Positions 1-9,498 are shown, counted from the stretch's first letter. The stretch is 64,000 nucleotides of DNA from Blasia pusilla (GCA_050084515.1 CM114271.1:6324001-6388000); one strand, 5' to 3'. Translations and numbers: made by a program. The notes: generated by a model from the sequence alone, not told the origin.

Positions 1-345
1 TCTTATGTTGAACCTTTTATCACATCTTTGAGCATGGATCGACATGTATCCATAAAGCACCTTCGAGGAGATCGAAAGATAGCCTCACGAGGTCCAAGAT
101 AATCTGCTTAAGCCTCAATTACCTTGAGAGAGCGAGTTTCCCCTTCATTTTGGCTCATTTGGAGCTATATTGAGGAACTTTCTATTTCACATAAGTTCCT
201 ATAATGATCATATTTGACTTTTCTTTGATCCCCTGTAGTAGGTCAAAAGCCAAGAAGAGAGGGAAGGAGATATACCCAAAGAGGGGATCGGAGCTTGAAA
301 GCTCATTCTCTCTTCTTTGAACCTTTTGGCATGAGGCGGCGGAGC
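1..345 (+). repeat. LTR-like repeat of the gypsy family, + copy
   Basis: This stretch matches 7540-7836 in the same orientation and the reverse complement of 8003-8375. Shared landmarks are the block reading ttggctcatttggagc near 150, the sequence around gtaggtcaaaagccaag near 235, and the end near attctctcttctttgaacc. Divergence is substantial, so this is an old copy. It lies upstream of the gypsy internal region and may be part of its 5' LTR, but 346-765 lies between. No coding function is proposed. Confidence 0.55.
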
Positions 346-765
346 TATGATCCTCCTTCGTCGCAAACAAAAAAGTCTATAGTGCCCACGCTAGCAAGGA
401 CCTAGGAAGCGAGTCATGATCATGAGTCCAAGAAGGGAAGATCGAGAGTTGCAAAAGCCGCAAGAAACCGCCACCAAGCCATTTTGATGGATAGTTAATC
501 AAACACCAGTATGTGGGTCAGACACTACATTTGGGTTCAAGGCCAAAATCAAGATGTGGCTCGATTCCAAAAAATTATTTGCATTGTGAACCGTTTTGAC
601 TTCGATTTTACATGAGAAAGATGGGTGTATGGTCTTGGTGTACATGTGTGAGTGCATTTGTGTGTGCATTTGTATGTGTGCGTGTGGATGTACCCATGTG
701 TGTTGTGTAGATGTGAGCAGAAATATGGATTGTATAACAATGTGTATGCACGCAACATCATACAA
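346..765 (+). other. Unassigned stretch, possibly gypsy leader
   Basis: No gene is visible. The sequence around 603-625, read in reverse complement, shares about 20 bases (catctttctcatgtaaaatc) with 13472-13493, which lies just inside the LTR of the minus-strand relative. That hints that this stretch is non-coding leader of the same retrotransposon family. GT-rich simple sequence occupies about 640-710. Open frames here are low-complexity and not credible. Confidence 0.3.
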
Positions 766-1140
766 AGATGTCGTGCGCATACACATCGTTGTCATCAAAC
801 ACATACACAAACACGCACGATCCCATGTTTACTCATGGCATCCAAACAACGACACAAGAAGTACCAAAATATCTCTAATAAAATAAGATCCAATCTCTCT
901 CACAACACCATAATTCTCATATGTGTGCACTCTCACATGTCTCTCTCAATGTCAAACCAAACCCACTCTCCTAATGAGAGGTTTGGGTTACACACACAAG
1001 GCAAGCAAGACCATAGCTCCGCCGGCTCATGCCAAGAGGTTCAACAAAGAGAGAATGAGCCCTCAAGCTCTCTCTCCTTGAGGTATATCCCTCCCCTCTC
1101 CCAAACTCTCTCCATGGTAACCTATGCTCCCAAGTCACCT
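766..1140 (-). repeat. LTR-like repeat of the gypsy family, inverted copy
   Basis: The left part (766-885) is the reverse complement of 7411-7560, sharing gtcgtgcgcatacacatcg, acgcacgatcccatg and gtaccaaaatatctc. The right part (890-1140) matches 7846-8103 in direct orientation. The same left part recurs at 63902-64000. The block abuts the gag zinc knuckle directly at about 1141, so it lies in inverted orientation against the element it borders. This implies rearrangement or nested insertion, not a simple 5' LTR. Confidence 0.65.
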
Positions 1141-1144
1141 CCCA

Positions 1145-1212
1145 AGTGTGACTATTGTCATAGGTATGGTCATACATGCGCCACGTATTTCATTTTATAT
1201 CCTGAGTTAACG
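1145..1212 (+). pseudogene. Gag zinc-knuckle remnant
   Basis: The frame reads KCDYCHRYGHTCATY. This fits CX2CX4H of a retroviral CCHC knuckle, with the last cysteine displaced or mutated. The minus-strand relative at about 12,190-12,236 reads DHCHRYGHTRDRCYDL, keeping the last three ligands but having lost the first cysteine, so the two copies together define a standard CX2CX4HX4C nucleocapsid knuckle that would bind genomic RNA. Only this piece of gag remains; LTR-like sequence replaces everything upstream. Confidence 0.6.
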
Positions 1213-1873
1213 TCCGCACCGAGGGCCAAAGAGGGCACCAGAGCGAGTAGCCGGTCCAGGTGGTCCCGTTGGGGGACGAGGAGCTCGAGTTACTTGATAG
1301 GGTAGTGGAGCTGCCCGTGGAGGAGGTAGAGTCCCACCATCTAGACACGTTGAGGGAGATGTCAGACGTGAGGCTAGGATGGTTGCTCACATACAAGAGC
1401 TACAGGAGCAGATTGCCGTTGTGGCATTGAGGTTACCCAATGCTGGATCTGTGGCATCGACATCATATGGAGCAACCTGAGATACGGAGGATCGTGGTTG
1501 GATGTGCAAGGTTGCCCAGATGAAGGCATCCGCAGTTGTGATGCGTGGAGCAACCGTAGAGTTGGATCCAAAGCAAGGAGAAGCCATGAAACAGACCAGG
1601 CTTCCTCAGTCTTTCACGTTGTCCGAGGCGATGAGGACCCCATTGATGGGTCTTGATCAGAGTTCTTGGAGAGTTGGTGATGTTGTTGGTGTGTGGGCAC
1701 GGATCGCAATGGGAGAAGCGAGTGCAAAGACTCCTATTCCTCATGCTCATTAGGAGCATGTGCTGAGCACGTTGTTCGGGGCGGCCACCGTTGTGTACAG
1801 CGCTCCTTTACTTTCAGCTTTCGATGTTATGACGTAAGGAGATACATCCGCCGAGGTTTTTTGGCTGGCCGCT
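1213..1873 (+). pseudogene. Gag-protease linker, decayed
   Basis: No continuous frame survives, but 1502-1753 encodes a segment (LPQSFTLSEAMRTPLMG) resembling one on the minus strand at 11668-11955 (PESFTLSEVLHTLSMVP). Both lie between the zinc knuckle and the protease, so this is the corresponding linker of the same family. I recognise no enzymatic domain. Stops and frame changes are frequent. Confidence 0.45.
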
Positions 1874-2542
1874 ATGCTATGTGATCGTGGAGTTGGAGTT
1901 CCTGCATCACGTTCAGAGGTGATTGCAGAGGAGGTGATGGAGATGCCCTCGGAGGTGATGCTCGGGCCATCCACGTCAGATTCATGGCAGGCTGCGGCTG
2001 CTAGGATGGTGGAGATACCCGCTAGATCCGCGATACAGCGTGCCATGGCTTCTCCTCATGTTGTGTTGGTGGATAACAGGGGAGAGATCTTCCAGTTGGT
2101 GAGTCTTGGAGGTAGAGCTTTTAGTCCGCAACGCGTCTTGTTGGATTGAGGAGCGCAACCCCTGATGTTCGGGAAAGCGTCATTAAGAGGATTGGGCTTA
2201 ACGAGAGCCGATGTGGAGCGTTGTCCATTCCGGATATATACATCCTTGGATGGAATGAGTATCACACAATATATCATCCGTCAGGAGCTCGCAGTGAGCA
2301 TTCGCCCCGGACATCCTACAAATGAGTCCATAATGCGAGCCTAGGCGATAGTGATTGAAGTAGAGTCCTACGACGTCTTGGTTGGTGGAGCAATGTTATA
2401 TTTGATGGGTTTTTCCCTGGATTACTGGGAGGAGTCAACGTCCTACAGACACCAGGATGGCAGTCAGGTGATGGGTGCCTTAACTCATTACCCGTTCGAT
2501 TCACAAATGCACCGATCGAGCGACGGCCAGGAGAGATGGTGA
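1874..2542 (+). pseudogene. Retropepsin-like aspartic protease of the gypsy element
   Basis: Frame 2 runs from 1874 to 2542 with two internal stops. The active-site region reads VLLD*GAQPLM. The minus-strand relative has an intact DSGAQPLM at the same place, so serine TCA has become TGA here. Downstream, YDVLVGGAMLYLMGF is the second conserved retropepsin block, where the flap and C-terminal beta strands lead to a hydrophobic-hydrophobic-G motif. In an active element this domain would cut the polyprotein. A frameshift near 2450-2490 moves the coding frame to frame 1 (FTNAPIERRPGEM), leading towards the methyltransferase region. Confidence 0.7.
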
Positions 2543-2807
2543 CCTTAGCAGCATTTAGCAGTGCCATCACTTGGCCTAGTGATTTGATTGAAGGACATGT
2601 CCATGCAGAGGATACTTCCATTCTTGACATTTCTATGGATATGAGTGTCATGGTAGCGGCATCAGTCTGTGGAAGAGAGGTGCCGCTTTGGGGCTCGACT
2701 GAGGAGAATTGACGCTTAGCCACTCAGCATGTGCTAACCGCGTGGAGCGAGACGTTTGCACCAGAGTATGACGGGTCAGAGGACCCCAAGTAGGCAGGAG
2801 TGTTGCT
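2536..2807 (+). pseudogene. Linker between protease and methyltransferase-like region
   Basis: Frame 1 continues from MVTLAAFSSAITWPSD through VPLWGSTEEN, a TGA stop near 2710, then TAWSETFAPEYDGSEDPK and another stop at 2791. No domain is recognised. A frame-3 piece starting at 2808 (MTPLDITPIVW) follows and then meets frame 2, which carries the ENV motif. The junction looks like a deletion breakpoint, because the N-terminal methyltransferase motifs expected here are missing. Confidence 0.4.
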
Positions 2808-3861
2808 ATGACCCCTTTGGACATCACCCCGATTGTGTGGTGCATCCTAGAGAATTTCAGCTGACACTTGGTTCTCCAGCATACATTTTGGAGAATGTGC
2901 CAATTTTGGGCGATTTGAGATCTCGTGTGGTGATGAGTTTACATCAGGTGCGCACATGGATTGGTTTGGCAGTGTTGTTAGATGCAACAAGTGTGGGTTC
3001 ACGAGCACATTGACCGCGTCTTTGGTGGACCAACTTGGTACCACACGAGGTGTTACGGAGGGCATATGCGAGAGTGAAGCGCCCCTCCGATTTTTTGGGG
3101 GATTCTATATTGGATCCGGATGGTCGATCATAGGCATTGAGGCCAGATGATCGACCGCCGTTGATTGTGGTCAATAGGATCAGTGCCTCATTCAGTTTTC
3201 ACAGTAATTGTTGTTGGGATTGGAAGAAGAGAGAAAGCAAGGAGTCTGTGAAGCCTGTAGACTGGCGTACAGGTTTGATAGCTGGGTTCTAAAGCCTTGG
3301 GTCTTGAGTTTTGATGATCAGAATGAGTGGTCTTCTTGTTAAGGAGAACTGAGCCCTGAATTTTGTATCTCAGAGTTCAGATTTATAATTGAAAGTGATT
3401 TGAGTGGTGAGTGGCGCGTGGAAAAGTGCTTTATTGCCAAAAGTTTCAATTTTGTCAATAGTGGTCACCTGATTTTGGCGTTTATTCTCACTCCACTTAT
3501 TTGTGATCCTCGGCTTTTTGAGCTTTGTGTGCTTATGTCATTGGGGATTGGTGATCATCGAATTTGTGGACGGTCGTGGCGACCTCCGCGTGGGACAAGG
3601 AATCGACCACGTGCAGCTTTTTCCACATTGGTAAGTTTTCTCGCTTCCTATGCATTCAAGGAGGCCAGACCTAGCTTGGTTTGGGATGACCAAGTACAGA
3701 GGTTGGTAGAGCCCAACACCAATGAGCGAGAACGAGTGATGGGATTCCTCACAAGAGTGACGGCAGTACCGTCATTATCAAAGGCATCACGACGTCATGT
3801 ATTGGGTCAGGAGATGGACCTCAACTGCTTGACATGGACTTTTAGCTTAGGAGTAGATTAG
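2808..3861 (+). pseudogene. Cytosine-5 DNA methyltransferase-like region within gypsy pol
   Basis: Seen in frame 2: PAYILENVPILGD (about 2873-2911, ENV at 2891-2899), matching C5-methyltransferase motif VI, where the glutamate contacts the target cytosine. About 30 residues on, VGSRAH*PRLWWTN (about 2993-3037) matches motif VIII (QxRxR type). Seen in frame 1: NERERVMGF (3721-3747), like motif IX, and SRRHVLGQEMDLN (about 3787-3825), like motif X. The order VI, VIII, variable stretch, IX, X is that of C5-methyltransferases. Motif I (FGG) and motif IV with the catalytic PCQ are not visible upstream, so the N-terminal half appears deleted. The in-frame stop inside motif VIII is TGA where CGA arginine is expected. 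About 400 bases around 3190-3590 are unlike the rest and could be insertion or target-recognition sequence. Catalysis is impossible in this copy. Confidence 0.65.
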
Positions 3862-4149
3862 CAGCGTTGTTTGAAGATGCAACAGATCACAATTGTTGCG
3901 TTGGTGAGTCCCATGCCTACCAAGACGGTTGAGGCAGCGGTTGGGGGCGAGACCCAAAGAGATCGAAACACCAGGGGTGATTGGGAGAGACACCCTTGGA
4001 CTTCTTGGGATGTTTTGCAAGTACGCCAAGAGATGATAGCCACAGCATCGAGTGTGGTTTCAAGTACTACACGTGGAGATGAGAGTTCTATTGTCCGAGA
4101 CGGGGTTGCACCATAGCAACCACCGACACCCGCGTCATAGAGTCCTACC

Positions 4150-5607
4150 GTAGTCACGATGGAGACTTGGGAGCCATATATAGACTCTAAGTTAACAAGA
4201 GGAGAGCGGCGCCGGATACACCAGTTCCTTAGGAGTTATAGGAGTTGTTTTGCATTTAGTTTGCATGATTTGGGTACGCTAAAGGGTCCACGCATCCGCA
4301 TTGAGTTGTTGAGTGACACGCGGATCTTTTGACGACCCTACAAGTACATTGACATGGAGAGGGCTCTGATTCAGAGTAGGAGCCAAGACTTGGTTGGAGC
4401 AGGACTAGTGGAGATGTCGCATGGAGAGTATGGATCTGTCACTGTCATGCCCACCAAGAAGGATGTGCATGGTAACTGGACAGATAGGCGGATGTGTGGA
4501 GATTATCGACCTATCAATCGGCAAACGAAGTCTGATAGATATGCCATGTGCACTCCTGAGGAGATCTTTGATGCGATTGGGCATGCAAAGGTCTTCAGTT
4601 CATTGAATTTGCAAGCCAAATACCATCAGCTGCCTATCAAATTCAAAGACATGTAGAAGACAGCATTTTGGGGCATTGATCATCACGGAAAGGATTGTTT
4701 GTACCAATGGCAGTTCTTACCATTCGGGCTAAATAATGCCCAGCCTGAGTTTCAGAGGGTCATGGATAGGATCTTGGAAGGTATGGATTTTTCAAGGTGT
4801 TATATTGATGACATCGTAGTCTTTAGCGCCACGATTGAGGAGCATGAGCGACATCTAGAGGAGGTATTTTGACGATTGCAGTTCCATGGGCTGAAGCTAC
4901 ATCCAAGCAAGTGCAAATTCTTCTATGGCCAGATTTTGTACTTGGATCATACGATATACCCAAGGGGCCTTCGTATGCAACAGACGAAGGTAGAGGCTAT
5001 TTCACGCATTCCACGCCCTACAGATGTGAGTCGAGTTCGTGCATTCATGGCATTGGCGAACTTCTATCGACAATACGTCAAGGGTTTCAGTTCGATTGCG
5101 AAGCCGCTAACCTTGATGACCAAGGTGAATCAGAAGTGGCATTGGAGGGATGAGCAAGAGAGAGCATTTCAAATGCTCAAGGACATATTGACGTCCGCGC
5201 CCATATTTAGGAGATCGATTAGGGGGCGTCCTTTCCAGTTGCATGCCGATTGGAGCATGTTGGGGCTTGGACCCGTGCTCACCTAGCATGACGATGATGA
5301 TAGAGAGTTCCTGGTGGATTACGCCAGTCGCTCGAACAACGATATAGAGGCGAAGTATAGCTCGTATGAGGGTGAGTGCTTGGCTGCAGTGTGGGTTGTC
5401 GCACATTTTAGATGTTATCTATTTGGCAATCCTTTTACCATCATTATTGATCATCAGCCACTTAAGTGGTTGATGGAGTCCGACAAGCTTATAGGGAAGC
5501 TTGCGAGGTGGGCTCTTTTGTTGCAGGAGTATGACTTCCAAGTAGTGCATAGACCTAGGACGCTCAACCAAGATGCAGATGGTTTGAGACATAACCCATG
5601 CCCGAGT
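4150..5607 (+). pseudogene. Reverse transcriptase and RNase H of the gypsy element
   Basis: Frame 1 is continuous with the C-terminal end of the methyltransferase-like region. RT blocks include VMPTKKDVHGNWTDRRMC, GDYRPINRQT, FSSLNLQAKYHQLPI, FLPFGLNNAQPEFQRVMD and the catalytic YIDDIVVF at 4801-4824, followed by GLKLHPSKCKFF. RNase H follows with HADWSMLGLGPVLT, YSSYEGECLAAVW and DHQPLKWLM, the carboxylate positions of gypsy RNase H. Stops occur at 4654, 4870 and 5284. They fit TGG to TAG, CGA to TGA and CAG or TGG to TAG. The enzyme would copy element RNA into cDNA in cytoplasmic particles. It is dead here. Confidence 0.9.
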
Positions 5608-6540
5608 CAACGTGATACGACTAGAGCTCATTCGCATGGTCAGAGTGATGAGGAGTTGGTGTCAAGATGGCATGCGTCAGCCTATTTGGGCTTGTTGGCT
5701 ATGGAGAGCCAAATTGTTGAGACTTCGATGGCGAGGTCTGATGGAGAGTCCTTAGATCCAGAGGCCGTTGAGGAGACATCAGGTGGCCGAGATATTCACG
5801 ACGATGGAGTGGTCTTGGAGTACCTGCGTATTGGCAGCGTCGCAAGTACAGTGGGTGTTAGAGAGCGGGATCGGATCCTACAGCGAGCCAGACGGTTCCT
5901 GTGGGAGGGCACACATGTGTTGCAAGTGCGGAAGGATGGTAGAATGTGTGTAGTGCCTCATCCTTCACAGACAGTATGTTTGGTGCGTCATGCCCATGAG
6001 GAGTAGGGTCATTTTGGAGTGAAGCGGACGTACAACTTGCTCTAGATTCAGTATTGGTGGCGAGGCATGCAGACTGACGTTCAGCAGTTTGTTGCCAAAT
6101 GCATGGTGTTTGATCAAGTCCGAGCATCGTTCAATGCTCCGACTCCACACCTGCATCCATTTTCGATCATGGATGAAGGTTATAGATGGAGTTTGGATTT
6201 TGCAGGACGTTTGCCTTTGACGGAGCGCCATTGTTGTTATATGTTGGTGATGGTCGAGCACTTCTCAGAGTGGATAGAGTTCATTGCATTTCCTAACAAA
6301 GCGAGTGAGGGAGTAGCGTATGCCTTCCTAGATTGAGTGTTGAGTCATTATGGCGCACCAGCAAAGGTGTTGACAGACCAGGGTACAGAGTTTCGCGGGG
6401 AGTTTCAGGCCTTGTGTGATCAGGCATTGATCGACCACCGCACAACTTCGCGAGATCATCCTGAGGTGGATGGACTAGCGGAGCGGCTTGTGCGGACGGT
6501 GAAGAGAGGACTACGTAAGTATGGCTTTTAGAGAGGTCAC
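5608..6540 (+). pseudogene. Integrase of the gypsy element (zinc-binding and DDE core)
   Basis: After RNase H, the frame passes a weakly conserved linker and then RHAHEE*GHFGVKRTYNLL*IQYWW and CMVFDQ, corresponding to the HHCC zinc-binding domain with the second cysteine-side residue altered. The catalytic core has SLDFAGRLPL (first Asp), VLTDQGTEFRGEF (second Asp) and DHPEVDGLAERLVRT (Glu). Stops at 6004, about 6043, 6334 and 6529 interrupt it, and the one after FLD is TGA before VLSHYG, where CGA is likely. A frameshift between 6531 and 6549 moves the C-terminal part to frame 3. Confidence 0.88.
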
Positions 6541-6548
6541 CTAGGAGA

Positions 6549-7220
6549 TTGGGACCTTCAATTGCCGTGGTTGGCGATGGGATACAGATTCAGCAAGCAT
6601 GCATCCTTAGCGTCTTTCTCACCGTACTTGTTGCTTTATGTTGCTTTGCGGCCATTCGTCGAGATGTTGGTGAGGTGTTGAACCTTGAGGACCCTAATGT
6701 ATGGATGCAAGCATGTTCTCAGAGAGCTGAGTTATTTCGGAGAGTGATGCCCATGGTGTTTGAGAACTTGGCGATTGCGCAACATCGGGATACGTTGAGG
6801 TATACGACTATTCGGGGAGGTGGTTATCGACCTACTATTTGGAGGTTTCATCAAGAATACTATGTCTACTTGCAGCAAACGGCATCCACGACCTTGGATG
6901 TGACTGCATAGCGCACCATCTTGAAAGTGCATGAGGTTTTGCCATCCGGTGTTCCCTTATTGGAGGGACGCGATGGTATGGTTTGGAAGGACCATATGCA
7001 TAATTGTGCACCATGTCATCTTTCGAACATTGACGGTACAGTTGATCCGAGCTTAGCAATAGTTCCTGCAGGCTTGTGGTGTATGTTGTGTGCTTCCGCT
7101 CGTGGTGCAGCCACTATGCTAGTCTGTGATGGGTGTTTGAGAGGATGGCATATAGCATGTTTGACGCCACCTCTCACTAGGGTTCCTCAAGGACGATGGA
7201 TGTGTCCCAGATGTACATAG
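6549..7220 (+). pseudogene. Integrase C-terminal extension ending in a PHD finger
   Basis: Frame 3 is open from 6549 to 7220 except for one TAG stop at 6909. The first part (HRDTLRYTTIRGGGYRP, then YYVYLQQTASTTLDVTA) sits where gypsy elements have the GPY/F domain. The last 45 codons before the stop at 7220 show WCMLC, 11 residues, CDGC, four residues, H, two residues, C, 14 residues, CPRC. That is a complete C4HC3 PHD finger with the usual tryptophan two residues before the last CX2C. PHD fingers read histone H3 tails. Chromoviruses carry a chromodomain at the same place, so the domain may guide integration. No zinc ligand is missing. Confidence 0.8.
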
Positions 7221-7404
7221 AGTAGGTAGTTCTACATTCTGACTTGTGTCTGTGACATGAATGACAAGAAGGCAACTAACAATTGGGCCACATGAGCACC
7301 CAACATTCTTTCTCTAAGCATCCGAGATATGTATGTCATGGTAGGTAGGGATAGATGGCTATCTAGAGTTAGAGGGACCTAATCACCAATTGTGGGGGCG
7401 ATTG
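7221..7404 (+). other. 3' untranslated region and polypurine tract of the gypsy element
   Basis: No coding frame. The sequence ends in caattgtgggggcgattgg, whose G-rich core (about 7396-7405) is a plausible polypurine tract for plus-strand priming. The LTR would then begin with tggagatattttggtac, though the exact edge is uncertain. Confidence 0.45.
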
Positions 7405-7836
7405 GAGATATTTTGGTACTTCTTGTCTCGTTTTTTGAATGCCATGAGTTAGCATGGGATCGTGCGTGTTTGTATGTCTGTTCAATCATATTGATGCATG
7501 TTGTGTAGTGATGTGTGTGCGCACGACAACTGTCACTTCTTTTAAGATAGATCGGTGAGATCTAGTAGAGCATCTTTGTAAGTAGTAGAGGACAGGGTTA
7601 GTAGGTTGAAGATGACTTTTCGGCTCATTTGGAGCCATATTGAAGAACTTACTATTTTATGTAAGTATTTTGAGTATATGATTGACTTTCTATTTTTGGT
7701 AAATGACCCTTGACTTCCTACATCAGGTCAAGAGCCAAGGAGGTGACTTGGGAGCATAGGTTATCATGGAGAGAGCTTGGGAGAGAGGAGGGGTATACCT
7801 CAAGGAGAGAGAGCTTGAGAGTTTATTCTCTCTTTG
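7405..7836 (+). repeat. 3' LTR-like sequence of the gypsy element
   Basis: It follows the purine-rich tract of the gypsy element. Its first 150 bases are the reverse complement of 770-885, and its last 230 bases match 140-345 in direct orientation. It forms the left arm of a large inverted repeat with 8003-8375. TG at about 7406 is a possible LTR start; no clear CA end or target duplication is seen. Confidence 0.6.
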
Positions 7837-8375
7837 TAAAATAAGATCCAATCTCTCTCACAACACCATAGTTCTCACATGTGTTCATTCTCACATGTCT
7901 CTCTGAATGTCAAACTAAACCCACTCTCCTAATGAGAGGCTTGGATTACACAAACAAGGCAAGCAAGACTATAGCTCTGCCGCCTCATGCCAAGAGGTTC
8001 AACAAAGAGAGAATGAGCTCTCAAACTCTCTCTCCTTGAAGTATTCCCCTCCCCTCTCCCAAGCTCTCTCTATGGTAACCTATGCTCCCAAGTCACCTCC
8101 TTGGCTCTTGACTTGATGTAGGAGGTCAAGGGCCACTTACCAAAAATATAAAGTCGATCATATACTCAAAATGGTACTTACCTAAAATAGTAAGTTTCTA
8201 AATATGACTCCAAATAAACCGAAACGAAGGGAAAACCTACTCTCTCAGGTTTCTCGGGGCCTCAATAGGTCATCCTTGACCAACTGAGCATGTCCTATAC
8301 TACTCACGAAGACGTTCTACTAGATTGCACCGATCTGTCCTAAAAGACGTGACAAATAGTAGAAGTGACTTTCAA
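7837..8375 (-). repeat. Inverted LTR-like copy forming a large hairpin
   Basis: 8003-8375 is the reverse complement of 7540-7836, with small gaps and indels, up to gtcacttct at the outer end of both arms. The 166 bases between the arms (7837-8002) match 888-1050 in direct orientation. Two opposed LTR-like sequences in contact explain the geometry. The right end abuts the decayed integrase copy at 8376. Confidence 0.65.
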
Positions 8376-9135
8376 GCATGATATGATCAAATATTGATAA
8401 ATCATCATATGAATTTTGGGGATTATTTAGAGGCCTACTTTTTGGTAGAGGAAGTGGTCTATGTGATGAAGGGAGTATTGCGTAAGTATGAACTCAAATA
8501 TAAACATTTAGAAGACTAAGATCTCAAATTTCAATGATTCGTTATGAATTATATTTTAAGTCCATAGTCATAACTCTCACCATATTTCTTGCTTTATGGG
8601 AGAGAGAAAAAATAATTGTCACATATTTTTCACGATTCAATCATATGAAAGTATTTTACCTCAATGACCTTCAAATATGAAAGAGAGATTATTCTTAATT
8701 GGTAGAGATATTTCAACAATTAAGAACTTGTATACCACTCAACATCAAAAAACTTTGAGATATACAACCATTCAAAGAGTTGATTATCAATCAAGTATTA
8801 AGAGGATTTATCCTTAAAATTATGTCTATCACCATCAAATAGTTTTTAAAAATTTGGAGTCGATGGTAATATACATCATTTTACATATGCAAGAGCTTGT
8901 GCCCTCATAAGTTTTTGTGTGGGAGGATCGGTATAGTATTATTTGGAAGGATCATGTGCATAATTATGTGTCATTTTGTATTCTAAACCTTAGACATAAT
9001 ATTGATCTAAGCTTGATAGTGATTGTGGCAACCTTAAGATGAAATTTTATAGGTTTACTAGAGGACCAACCATGGTACTAGTTGGTAATGAATATTGAAA
9101 AGAATGGCATACATTTGCTTGAGGAATTTTAATTC
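8376..9135 (+). pseudogene. Second gypsy copy, heavily decayed integrase to PHD region
   Basis: Translation aligns co-linearly with 6415-7160 of the first element: DQILINHH, VMKGVLRKYEL, LSPYFLLYG, QHQKTLRYTTI, NYVYHHQ, IIWKDHVHNY and NIDLSLIVIVA match DQALIDHR, VKRGLRKYGF, FSPYLLLY, QHRDTLRYTTI, YYVYLQQ, MVWKDHMHNC and VDPSLAIVPA. Differences are mostly C to T and G to A, and the region is far more AT-rich than the first copy. The PHD cysteines are gone. No frame is functional. Confidence 0.65.
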
Positions 9136-9494
9136 TATCTCTAGACTCCCTTCCTAGGCATATTTGACTTATTCCAACTATACATATGATTGAATTAGTA
9201 GATTTTAAGATAAACCTTGATTTAATGGATTTAACGAAGATAACTAATAATGGGGTGAGATACCGCCAAACCTTTTTATCTTAGCTTCAAAAATATCCAT
9301 AATCTTTATTTTTGTGGCTATCTTGAGGAAGGGGTGTGCACATATACATCACTATCACTATCTACACATAAATAAATATAAAACATCATACTCACCCATA
9401 GCATCTTCATACAAAGATGATCGTGTACCAAAATATCTCCAAGAATATAAGTCACAATAAAGCTCTAACATACACTCGATGTCTCTCTCATGTC

Positions 9495-9498
<4 letters not shown>
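9136..9498 (-). repeat. Degenerate LTR-like sequence
   Basis: 9136-9330 shows nothing recognisable. From about 9340 the order of fragments (catacaaagatg, gtaccaaaatatctcca, then tgtctctctcatgtcaaatg) follows 757-955 with many losses, in the same orientation. It is probably the LTR-like partner of the decayed copy at 8376-9135. Confidence 0.4.

Larger units (their letters stand above)
1141..7836 (+). mobile_element. Ty3/gypsy retrotransposon with methyltransferase-like and PHD domains, inactive
   Basis: Domain order on the + strand is gag zinc knuckle (about 1145), protease (about 2040-2420), cytosine-5 methyltransferase-like region (2808-3861), reverse transcriptase and RNase H (about 4150-5607), integrase (5985-6540), PHD finger (about 7079-7219), then a purine-rich tract (gtgggggcga, about 7397) and an LTR-like sequence from about 7405. 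RT before integrase makes it Ty3/gypsy type. The gag N-terminus is absent. Frameshifts and many stops show it is dead. Parts of the coding frame stay recognisable for hundreds of codons, so it was once a long polyprotein. Relatives lie at 8376-9135 and, on the other strand, 11165-14200. Confidence 0.85.

Noticed and set aside
596-1305. Overlapping open frames rich in Cys/His/Met (596-886, 652-1305)
   Set aside because: They follow GT-rich simple sequence and LTR-like repeats; apart from the zinc knuckle at the very end they carry no domain.
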